Part shown: positions 1 to 6,716 of the stretch, one piece after another
How the letters are laid out: each line of letters opens with the position of its first letter
Position numbering within the stretch: position 1 is the first letter of the stretch
From: Gemmatimonadaceae bacterium
GTDB taxonomy: Bacteria > Gemmatimonadota > Gemmatimonadetes > Gemmatimonadales > Gemmatimonadaceae
Direction: 5' to 3'
Length of the DNA: 11,744 nucleotides
NCBI GenBank assembly: GCA_025453855.1
Contig: JALOPO010000021.1
Coordinates: forward strand, 1-11,744
Made by a program: the position numbers and the translations under genes
Notes under the pieces: model-generated
Told to the model about the DNA's origin: nothing
Databases searched by the model: none
What the model saw: the letters and a program-made list of their open reading frames with translations, nothing else

Positions 1-1132
1 CGATCACCAGCAACGTGACCGAGGGCGCCTTCCGCCTCGACGAGCGCGATGCGCAGGCCGCCGCGCAGCACGCCGACGGACACGCGCCGGTGGCATTCGC
101 GGGCAAGGTGACGGCGCTGCTGCATGCCCGCTTCGCCGCGCTCGGCGACGATGCACCGCCCCTCGTCGCCATCCCCACCGAACTCGTCGACGACAACGGT
201 GCGGTGCTCCGCGCGATGCTGCACGAAACGGCATCGCACTTCCCGCGCGCCGACGCCTTCCGCCGCTGGCTCGACCGACACGTCACCTGCTGCAGCTCGC
301 TCGTCGATCGCATCACCACGGGCACGCCGGCACCGGCCGAGCAGGGCGCGCTGGCCATACGCCTCGGCTATCGCGATGCGCTGCCGACGATCACCGAACC
401 GTTCGCGTTCTGGGCGGTGTGCTGCGCGATGCGCTTCCCATCGACGCGGCGTCGCCGGAGGCGGTGCTCTTCGCGCCGTCGATCGCCGGTGCGCGCGAGC
501 GCAAGCTGCGACTGCTCAACGGGGCGCACACGACGCTCGCGCCGCTCGCGCTCCTCCTCGGCCACGCCACGGTGGCGCAGGCGATGGCCGACGCGCGCGT
601 GGCGGCGCTCCTTGGCCGGCTGCTCGACGACGAGCTCGTGCCGACGCTCACGCTCGTGCCCTCCGCCGACGCGCGCCGCTTCGCGTCGGCGGTGCGTGAT
701 CGCTTCGCCAATCCGTCGCTGGCGCATGCGTGGGCGGTGATCGTGCAGAACCAGGGGCTCAAGCTCCGCGTCCGTATCGCGCCGGCGCTGCAGGCGCAGC
801 TCGCGCGCGGGCGCACGCCGCTCGTGCTCGCGCTCGGCCTCGCCGCGCACTGGGCGCGCCTGCGTCGTGGCGGCACCGACGGCGCCGACCCCGCCTCCAC
901 GACGGCGGCGCGACGCCTGGCGATGGTCGCCACCGGCGACCGCGACGGGATGACCGCCACCGCGCGTGCGCTGCTCGGCGACGCGTCGGTGTGGGGCGAG
1001 GCGCTCCCGTCGCCCGACGCCTTCGCGTCGCTGGTCGCCACGCTCCTCCTGGCGATCGAGCGCGACGGCGCGCACGCGGTGGTGACGCGCGTGGCGGGTG
1101 GCGACGGCGACGGGCTGGAGGCGGTCGCATGA
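1..1132 (+). pseudogene. uxaB: Tagaturonate reductase (altronate oxidoreductase), 5'-truncated by the window edge and frameshifted
   Basis: UxaB reduces tagaturonate to altronate with NAD(P)H in the cytoplasm, the second step of galacturonate breakdown, and belongs to the mannitol-dehydrogenase-like family. The upstream part reads from base 3 in one frame (ITSNVTEGAF, the family's ISN-T-E motif, then TELVDDNG, SSLVDRITTG and EPFAFWAV). It then loses homology and runs on as Arg/Ser-rich translation to a stop at 738–740. The family sequence resumes in another frame from about 419 (LRDALPID, ERKLRLLNGAHT, FANP...N...K.R..P) to the TGA at 1130–1132. Moving between these frames needs loss of 3n+1 bases (or gain of 3n+2). 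From memory of E. coli UxaB, about four or five residues after FWAV also seem absent, which suggests a short deletion of about 10–13 bases rather than one base. It may be a real inactivating mutation or an assembly error. The amino-terminal NAD-binding half lies outside the window. Confidence 0.87.
419..1132 (+). CDS. 3' in-frame fragment of uxaB (C-terminal domain only)
   Basis: This is the part of the broken uxaB downstream of the frameshift, about 237 codons. It could be called as a separate gene because a GTG lies at 419, but there is no convincing ribosome-binding site and the GTG falls in the middle of a conserved family block. It holds the all-helical C-terminal substrate-binding domain, including KLRLLNGAHT at about residues 28–37 and a later RF-NP/N/K/R-P block. 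I treat it as a piece of the pseudogene and not as an independent protein. The stop overlaps the eda start (ATGA). Confidence 0.4.
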   Translation: MLRDALPIDAASPEAVLFAPSIAGARERKLRLLNGAHTTLAPLALLLGHATVAQAMADARVAALLGRLLDDELVPTLTLVPSADARRFASAVRDRFANPSLAHAWAVIVQNQGLKLRVRIAPALQAQLARGRTPLVLALGLAAHWARLRRGGTDGADPASTTAARRLAMVATGDRDGMTATARALLGDASVWGEALPSPDAFASLVATLLLAIERDGAHAVVTRVAGGDGDGLEAVA

Positions 1133-1842
1133 CGCCGGTGCTGCGGATGCCACGCACGAGCGCGCAGGTGGTGGAGGCGCTGGTCGCGAACGCGATCCTC
1201 GCGGTGCTCCGCCTCGACGACGCGCGATCGCTCGTCGACTGCGCGCAGGCGCTGGCGGCGGGTGGCGTACGCACGCTCGAGGTGACGCTCACCACGCCGG
1301 GCGCCGAGGCGGCGATCTCGGCGCTGCGCGACGCGTCGCCGGTGGAAGCGCCCTGGCTGATCGGTGCCGGGTCGGTGCTCGACGCCGACGCGGCGCAGCG
1401 CGCGATCCGGGCGGGAGCGTCGTTCCTCGTCTCGCCGGTGAGCGATGGCGCGGTGCTCGCGGCGGGTGCCGCGCACGGCGTGCCGGTGATTCCGGGCGCC
1501 TTCTCGCCGACGGAGTGCTTCGCGGCGCAGCAGCGCGCACCGCTGGTGAAGCTCTTCCCGGCGGGTGGGTTGGGGCCGACCTATCTCAGGGACCTGCTCG
1601 CGCCGATGCCGTCGCTGCGCATCGTCCCCACGGGCGGCATCGCGATCGACGACGTCGGCGCGTGGCTCGGCGCGGGGGCGGTGGCGGTCGGCCTCGGGAG
1701 CGCGCTCGTGTCGTCGGCGCTCGTGCGCGACGGTGCGTGGGACGAGCTCACGGCGCGCGCCCGTCGCTGTGCGGCGCAGCGCGATGCGGTGGTCGCCCGC
1801 GCGACGCACGACAACGCCGGCAATCGCGAGGATCGCGCATGA
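1129..1842 (+). CDS. eda: 2-dehydro-3-deoxy-phosphogluconate (KDPG) aldolase
   Basis: Eda splits KDPG into pyruvate and glyceraldehyde-3-phosphate, the last step of hexuronate catabolism and of the Entner–Doudoroff pathway. The 237-residue product is close to the usual length (about 210) with a short hydrophilic C-terminal tail. Visible family blocks are AILAVLRLDD near the N terminus, GGVRTLEVTLTTP with the catalytic-type Glu at residue 51, IGAGSVLD, VSPVSD, PVIPGAFSPTE, PLVKLFPAG with the Schiff-base Lys at 141, and the phosphate-binding TGGI. The start is the ATG overlapping the uxaB stop (ATGA), with GGAGG at 1117–1121 seven bases upstream. The gene overlaps kdgK in the same way. KDPG and KDPGal aldolases share this fold, but the adjacent KDG kinase favours KDPG. 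I am confident of the family and nearly as confident of the substrate. Confidence 0.94.
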   Translation: MTPVLRMPRTSAQVVEALVANAILAVLRLDDARSLVDCAQALAAGGVRTLEVTLTTPGAEAAISALRDASPVEAPWLIGAGSVLDADAAQRAIRAGASFLVSPVSDGAVLAAGAAHGVPVIPGAFSPTECFAAQQRAPLVKLFPAGGLGPTYLRDLLAPMPSLRIVPTGGIAIDDVGAWLGAGAVAVGLGSALVSSALVRDGAWDELTARARRCAAQRDAVVARATHDNAGNREDRA

Positions 1843-2828
1843 GCACGGGGCTGGTGGCGTTCGGGGAGCTGATGCTCCGCTTCTCGCCACCGGCCGGTGA
1901 GCGACTCCTGCAGTCGCCGGTGCTGCGCACGAACTTCGGCGGGAGCGAGGCGAACGTGGCGGTCGGCTACGCGCAGCTCGGCCATCCCGCGACGTTCGTG
2001 ACCGCGCTCCCGCCCTCGGTGCTCGGCGATGCCGCGATCGCGGCGCTGCGCGCCGAGGGGCTCGACACGCGGCACGTCGTGCGCCGCGAGGGGCGCCTCG
2101 GCACCTACTACGTGGAGGGCGGGAGCGACTGCCGCCCGATGCGCGTCGTCTACGATCGCGAACACGCGGCGATCCGCGCCCTCGCCCCCGACGACGTGGC
2201 GTGGGAGGCGGTGCTCGACGGGGCGACATGGCTGCACGTCTCCGGGATCACCGCGGCACTCGGCGAGACGTGCCTGTCGACGTTGCGCCAGGCGGTGGCG
2301 ACCGCGCGGCGGCTGGGGGTGCGCACGAGCGTCGACCTGAACTGGCGTCCGGCGCTCTGGGCGGGGCGCGACCCGCAACCGGTGCTCGTGCCGCTGGTGG
2401 ACGACGTGGCGCTGCTGGTGGCCAACGTCCACGCGATCCGCGCGATGCTCGGCATCGGAGCCGACGAGGCGGATGCGGCGACGATCGCGCGGGCGGTGCA
2501 GGCCCGGCACGGCGCGCACGCGGTGGCGGTGACCACGCGCGACGTCGTCTCGGCGAGCCGGCACCACTGGCAGGCGGGGTGGCTCGCCGCCCGTGGCGCG
2601 GCGTGGCATGCGAGCCCGTCGTGGGACGTGCAGGTGACCGATCGCGTGGGGGGCGGCGATGCCTTCGTGGCGGGGCTGCTGCATGCGATCGACGCCGGCA
2701 TGGCGCCGCAGGCGGCGATCGACTTCGCGGCCGCGACCGGCGCGCTCAAGCTCACCGTGCCCGGCGACTTCAATCGCGTGACGGTGGCCGAGGTGGAGCA
2801 GGCGATGCGTGCGCGGCAGGGGCGCTGA
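1839..2828 (+). CDS. kdgK: 2-keto-3-deoxygluconate (KDG) kinase, PfkB family
   Basis: KdgK phosphorylates KDG to KDPG with ATP in the cytoplasm, feeding the aldolase encoded just upstream. The 329-residue product has a normal PfkB length and both family signatures: FGGSEANVAVG near residues 33–41 (substrate-binding Gly-Gly and Asn) and DRVGGGDAFVAG at 268–279, whose Asp274 is the expected catalytic base. VAFGELMLRFSPP at the N terminus and SVDLNWRPALW in the middle are typical of KDG kinases and not of fructokinases or ribokinases. The start is an ATGA overlap with eda, with GAGG at 1828–1831. The next gene follows after two bases. The pathway context makes KDG the best substrate assignment. 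Other sugar kinases of the family cannot be fully excluded by sequence alone. Confidence 0.93.
   Translation: MSTGLVAFGELMLRFSPPAGERLLQSPVLRTNFGGSEANVAVGYAQLGHPATFVTALPPSVLGDAAIAALRAEGLDTRHVVRREGRLGTYYVEGGSDCRPMRVVYDREHAAIRALAPDDVAWEAVLDGATWLHVSGITAALGETCLSTLRQAVATARRLGVRTSVDLNWRPALWAGRDPQPVLVPLVDDVALLVANVHAIRAMLGIGADEADAATIARAVQARHGAHAVAVTTRDVVSASRHHWQAGWLAARGAAWHASPSWDVQVTDRVGGGDAFVAGLLHAIDAGMAPQAAIDFAAATGALKLTVPGDFNRVTVAEVEQAMRARQGR
2818..2822 (+). promoter_or_regulatory. Ribosome-binding site deciding the transporter start
   Basis: AGGGG lies eight bases before the ATG at 2831. It supports the long form of the MFS protein over a possible GTG start at 2960, which has no comparable purine-rich site in front of it. 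Confidence 0.55.
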
Positions 2829-2830
2829 CG

Positions 2831-4222
2831 ATGGCGACGCGACTTGAACCACGGACCGGTGCTCCGGCGGTGACGCCGCGCGACGGCGTGACCGACGGGG
2901 GCGCGCGGGCCGGCGTGCCGGCCGGCACGCCGCCGGCAGCGGGCGGTCGCGCGACGCGCGTGCGGTGGCGCGTCTGCGCGCTGCTGTTCGCGGCGACGGT
3001 GATCAATTACGTCGACCGCCAGACGCTCGGCATCCTGGCGCCGGTGCTGCAGCGCGACATCGGGTGGAGCGAGGCCGACTACGGCGACATCGTCTCGTGG
3101 TTCACGATCGCGTACGCGCTCGGCTTCCTCGGCATCGGGCGCCTGATCGACGCGATCGGCGTGCGACGCGGCTTCGCGGCGGCGATCACGACGTGGAGCG
3201 CGGCGGCGATGGCGCATGCGCTCGCGCGCACGCCGTTCGGCTTCTCGGTGGCGCGCTTCGGCCTCGGCCTCGGCGAATCGGGGCACTTCCCGTCGGCGAT
3301 CAAGGTCGTGGCCGAGTGGTTCCCGCAGCGCGAGCGGGCGCTGGCGACCGGAATCTTCAACGCCGGCTCGAACGTGGGGGCGGTGCTCACGCCGCTCCTC
3401 GTGCCGCCGATCGCGCTCGCCTACGGCTGGCGTGCGGCGTTCGTCGTCACCGGGGCGCTCGGCTTCCTCTGGCTCGCGGCGTGGTGGCGCACCTATCGCG
3501 CGCCCGGTGCGCACCCCGGCGTGAACGCGGCCGAGCTGGCGCTGATCACCGAAGATGCGGCACGCTCGGGTGATGTCGGGGCGACGGAGGCGCCGCGCGC
3601 CGGGTGGCGCGCGCTGCTCGTGCGGCGCGAGGCGTGGGCGTTCGCGATCGGCAAGGCGCTCACCGATCCGGTCTGGTGGTTCCATCTCTACTGGCTGCCG
3701 AAGTTCCTCGATGCGCGGCACGGCGTGACGCTCACCGCGCTCGCGCTCCCGCTGGTGGCGGTCTACACGATGGCCGACGTGGGGTCGGTCGGTGGTGGCT
3801 GGCTGTCGAGCCGCCTCATCGCGCGCGGCATGGCGCCGCTGCGTGCGCGCCTCGTGGCGCTGCTGGCGATGGCGCTGCTGACGGTGCCGCTGCTCGGCGC
3901 GTCTGGCGTCGACTCGCAGTGGGGGGCGGTGGCGCTGGTGGCGCTGGCCGCGGCGGCACATCAGGGGTGGTCGGCGAATCTCTTCACGCTCGCGAGCGAC
4001 GTGGTGCCGGCGCGTTCGCTCGGCACGCTCGTGGGGCTCGGTGGCTTCGCGGGAGCGCTCGGTGGCGTCGCCTTCCAGCGCGCCACCGGCCGCGTGCTCG
4101 AGGCCACCGGCGGCGACTACACCCCGCTCTTCCTCACCTGCGGCCTCGCCTACGTGCTGGCGTGGGCCGCGGTGCGCATCCTGCTCGCGCCGCGCCTGCG
4201 CGCGGGAGGCACGACCGCATGA
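2831..4222 (+). CDS. exuT: MFS hexuronate (galacturonate/glucuronate) transporter, ExuT type
   Basis: This is an inner-membrane proton symporter of the anion:cation symporter branch of the MFS, expected to import galacturonate and glucuronate. The 463-residue product shows the ExuT/UxuT hallmark first helix RWRVCALLFAATVINYVDRQ, then GWSEADYGDIVSWFTIAYA, GLGLGESGHFPSAIK.VAEWFP, and FNAGSNVGA, followed by about twelve hydrophobic segments split by a polar central loop at about residues 220–265. The first 43 residues are an unusual Gly/Pro/Ala-rich hydrophilic extension. Most homologues begin right at RW, which here is next to GTG 2960 (Val44). A 22-bp palindrome sits in the extension's DNA. 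The start is two bases after kdgK with a good ribosome-binding site. The stop overlaps uxaC (ATGA). Substrate is inferred from family and neighbours; glucarate/galactarate carriers are related. Confidence 0.88.
   Translation: MATRLEPRTGAPAVTPRDGVTDGGARAGVPAGTPPAAGGRATRVRWRVCALLFAATVINYVDRQTLGILAPVLQRDIGWSEADYGDIVSWFTIAYALGFLGIGRLIDAIGVRRGFAAAITTWSAAAMAHALARTPFGFSVARFGLGLGESGHFPSAIKVVAEWFPQRERALATGIFNAGSNVGAVLTPLLVPPIALAYGWRAAFVVTGALGFLWLAAWWRTYRAPGAHPGVNAAELALITEDAARSGDVGATEAPRAGWRALLVRREAWAFAIGKALTDPVWWFHLYWLPKFLDARHGVTLTALALPLVAVYTMADVGSVGGGWLSSRLIARGMAPLRARLVALLAMALLTVPLLGASGVDSQWGAVALVALAAAAHQGWSANLFTLASDVVPARSLGTLVGLGGFAGALGGVAFQRATGRVLEATGGDYTPLFLTCGLAYVLAWAAVRILLAPRLRAGGTTA
2911..2932. 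repeat. 22-bp perfect palindrome inside the transporter's N-terminal extension
   Basis: The arm CGGCGTGCCGG at 2911–2921 is followed directly by its exact reverse complement at 2922–2932. In RNA it could form a 9-bp G+C stem with a four-base loop. It codes for a Val-Pro-Ala-Gly-Thr-Pro stretch of low complexity, upstream of the first membrane segment. A role as an operator, an RNA hairpin, or a chance product of Ala/Pro/Gly codons cannot be told apart from sequence. Confidence 0.75.
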
Positions 4223-5673
4223 CGACGCTCCCCGTGCAGCATGCCCCGCTGGTGCTGCACCCCGATCGCTTCCTCGATCCGGAGCCGGCGACGCGCCGTG
4301 CGGCGCGCGCGATCCTCGAGGTCACGGCGCCGTTGCCGATCGTCTCGCCGCACGGGCACGTGGAGCCGCGGCTGCTGGCCGACGACGTGCCGTTCACCGA
4401 CGCGACGTCGCTGATCGTCGTGCCGGATCACTACATCCACCGCATGCTGTACTCGCAGGGGGTGCCGATCGAGTCGCTCGGCGTCCCCACGCGTGACGGC
4501 ACGCCGTTCGAGCGCGATCCGCGCACGGCGTGGCGGCGCTTCGCGGCCCACGTGCACCTCTTTATCGGCACGCCCACGGGGGCGTGGCTCGACCACGTGC
4601 TGGCCGAGACGCTGCAGGTGCCGGTGCGCCTCTCGGCGGAGACGGCGGACCACGTCTACGAGGCGATCGGCGAGCGCCTCGCCGATCCGGCGTTCCGTCC
4701 GCGCGCGCTCTTCGAGCGTTTCGGCATCGAGGTGCTGGCGACGACCGACGCCGCCACCGATTCGCTCGCGCACCACGCGGCGCTGCAGGCGAGCCGGTGG
4801 CCGGGGCGCGTGGTCCCCACCTTCCGTCCCGATGCGGTGATGCGCATCGGCCGGCCGGAGTGGCGCACGCACCACGCGGCGCTGGAGGCGATCGCCGGGA
4901 TGCCGCTGCGCCGGTACGACGCCTTCCTCGAGGCACTCGCGGCGCGGCGCCGCTTCTTCCTCGCGCACGGGGCGACGGCCACCGACCATGCGGTGGTGAC
5001 GCCGGCGACCGGGTGGCTCGCGCCGGCCGAGCTGTCGCGCTGCTTCGAGGCGGCGCTGGCGGGCACCGCGACGCTCGAGGACGAGGCGCGCTTCGCGGCG
5101 CACTTCCTCATGGACATGGCGCGCCTGTCGCTCGACGACGGGCTGGTGATGCAGCTCCATCCCGGCGCGCTGCGCGACACGAACCCGCTCGTGCTCGGGC
5201 GCTTCGGCATGGATGCGGGGGCCGACATCCCGGTCGCGACCGAGTACACGCGCAACCTCCTCCCGTTGCTGCAGGCGTTCGGCAACGACCCGCGGCTCAC
5301 GCTCGTCGTCTTCACGCTCGACGAGACGGCGTACGCGCGCGAGCTGGCGCCGCTCGCCGGCCACTGGCCGGCGATGCGCCTCGGGGCGCCGTGGTGGTTC
5401 CACGACTCGCCCGAGGGGATGCTGCGCTTCCGCCGCCGCACGAGCGAGACGGCCGGGATCCACAACACCGTCGGCTTCACCGACGACACGCGCGCCTTCT
5501 GCTCGATCCCCGCGCGCCACGACCTCGCGCGTCGCATCGACGCGAGCTGGCTCGGTTCGCTGGTGGCGCGCCACCAGGTCGGCCTCGACGACGCGATCAC
5601 GATGGCGCGGCTGCTCGCGTACGAGCTGCCGCGGCGCGCGTATCGCTTCGATCGCCCGGCGGAGGCGGCATGA
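4219..5673 (+). CDS. uxaC: Uronate isomerase (glucuronate/galacturonate isomerase)
   Basis: UxaC interconverts D-glucuronate with D-fructuronate and D-galacturonate with D-tagaturonate, the shared first cytoplasmic step for both uronates. It is a member of the amidohydrolase superfamily. The 484-residue product matches the usual length of about 470. Diagnostic blocks are the metal-site SPHGHVEP (His45 and His47), HYIHRMLYSQG, FERFGIEVLATTD, QLHPGALRDTN, GAPWWFHDSPEGM with Trp392–Asp396, and GFTDDTRAFCSIPARHD at 419–435. The start is an ATGA overlap with the transporter, with GGGAGG at 4204–4209 nine bases upstream. The 3' end overlaps uxuA in the same way. Position between an uptake carrier and UxuA fits the pathway exactly. 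I see no damage to the gene. Confidence 0.95.
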   Translation: MTTLPVQHAPLVLHPDRFLDPEPATRRAARAILEVTAPLPIVSPHGHVEPRLLADDVPFTDATSLIVVPDHYIHRMLYSQGVPIESLGVPTRDGTPFERDPRTAWRRFAAHVHLFIGTPTGAWLDHVLAETLQVPVRLSAETADHVYEAIGERLADPAFRPRALFERFGIEVLATTDAATDSLAHHAALQASRWPGRVVPTFRPDAVMRIGRPEWRTHHAALEAIAGMPLRRYDAFLEALAARRRFFLAHGATATDHAVVTPATGWLAPAELSRCFEAALAGTATLEDEARFAAHFLMDMARLSLDDGLVMQLHPGALRDTNPLVLGRFGMDAGADIPVATEYTRNLLPLLQAFGNDPRLTLVVFTLDETAYARELAPLAGHWPAMRLGAPWWFHDSPEGMLRFRRRTSETAGIHNTVGFTDDTRAFCSIPARHDLARRIDASWLGSLVARHQVGLDDAITMARLLAYELPRRAYRFDRPAEAA

Positions 5674-6716
5674 GGCTCGGCTTCCGCTGGTTCGGCGAGG
5701 GCGACCCGGTGCGCCTCGCGCACATCCGCCAGATCCCGGGCATGCGGGCCATCGTGAGCTCGCTGCACGACCTGCCGCCGGGCGCGGCGTGGCCGCGCGA
5801 CCGCGTGGCGCGGCTGCGCGACACGGTCGAGCGGCACGGCCTGTCGCTCGGCGTGATCGAGAGCATCCCGGTGCACGAGGACATCAAGCTCGGGCGCCCG
5901 GCACGCGATGCACTGATCGACGCCTGGTGCGCGTCGCTCGAGGCGGTCGGTTCGGAAGGGGTCCCCGTGGTCTGCTACAACTTCATGCCCGTCTTCGACT
6001 GGACGCGCACCGAGCTCGCACGCGTGGACGACGACGGCGCGCTGGCGCTCGCCTACGACGACGCGGCGCTGGCGGCGATCGATCTCGCGCGCGGGACGGG
6101 CGACCTGCCGGGCTGGGGGGCGGCGTACGATGCCCGCGCCCTGGGCGCGCTGCTGCAGGCCTGGCGCGCCGTGTCGGCCGAGCAGCTGTGGGAGCACCTC
6201 GCGTACTTCCTCGAGCGCGTGGTGCCGGTGGCGGCGCGCGTCGGCGTGAAGCTCGCGATGCACCCGGACGATCCGCCCTGGCCGATCTTCGGGCTGCCGC
6301 GGATCATCACCGACGGCGACGCGCTGGTGCGGCTCACGCGGCTCGTGGACGATCCGCACAACGGGATCACCTTCTGCACCGGCTCGCTGGGCGCCGCGCA
6401 TGCGGACGCGCTCCCGGCGATGGTGCGTCGCGTGGCGGGGCGCATCCATTTCGCGCACTGCCGCAACGTCAAGGTCACGGCGCCGCGCGTCTTCCACGAG
6501 AGCGCGCATCCGACCGCGTACGGCAGCGTGGACATGTACGCGGTGCTGCGCGCGCTGCACGACACGGGCTTCGACGGGCCGATGCGCCCGGACCATGGCC
6601 GGATGATCTGGGACGAGACCGGGCGCCCCGGCTACGGCCTGCACGATCGCGCCCTCGGCGCGACCTACCTGTACGGCCTCTGGGAGGCCGTCTCGCGGAG
6701 CGTGGACCATGGGTGA
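5670..6716 (+). CDS. uxuA: Mannonate dehydratase
   Basis: UxuA dehydrates D-mannonate to KDG, the last step before the kinase in the glucuronate branch. It is a metal-dependent (Mn/Fe) TIM-barrel enzyme of the xylose-isomerase-like fold. The 348-residue product is within the range of shorter UxuA proteins (about 350–395). Recognisable blocks are RWFGEGDPV at the N terminus, VIESIPVHEDIK, VCYNFMPVFDWTRT, MHPDDPPWPIFGLPRI, TFCTGSLG, HFAHCRNV and MRPDHGR. Candidate metal ligands are His198, Cys236, His263 and Asp308, the His/Cys/His/Asp set known for the family. The start is an ATGA overlap with uxaC and GGAGG at 5661–5665. Its substrate normally comes from UxuB, which is not in the window. Its last eight bases overlap the GH2 gene. 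Confidence 0.95.
   Translation: MRLGFRWFGEGDPVRLAHIRQIPGMRAIVSSLHDLPPGAAWPRDRVARLRDTVERHGLSLGVIESIPVHEDIKLGRPARDALIDAWCASLEAVGSEGVPVVCYNFMPVFDWTRTELARVDDDGALALAYDDAALAAIDLARGTGDLPGWGAAYDARALGALLQAWRAVSAEQLWEHLAYFLERVVPVAARVGVKLAMHPDDPPWPIFGLPRIITDGDALVRLTRLVDDPHNGITFCTGSLGAAHADALPAMVRRVAGRIHFAHCRNVKVTAPRVFHESAHPTAYGSVDMYAVLRALHDTGFDGPMRPDHGRMIWDETGRPGYGLHDRALGATYLYGLWEAVSRSVDHG
6697..6700 (+). promoter_or_regulatory. Ribosome-binding site supporting the GH2 start at 6709
   Basis: GGAG lies eight bases before ATG 6709, inside the end of uxuA. It favours this start over GTG 6757, which would give a shorter and more typical signal peptide but has no visible ribosome-binding site. Confidence 0.5.

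Noticed and set aside
419..424. Programmed ribosomal frameshifting to rescue uxaB
   Set aside because: No slippery heptamer, downstream pseudoknot candidate or internal Shine–Dalgarno stimulator is evident, and several conserved residues seem missing, which frameshifting would not restore.
15..740. The whole 241-codon frame from 15 to 740 as one intact gene
   Set aside because: Only the part before about 419 resembles UxaB. The rest is Arg/Ser-rich out-of-frame sequence, and the ATG-like start at 15 is an internal GTG codon in a conserved motif.
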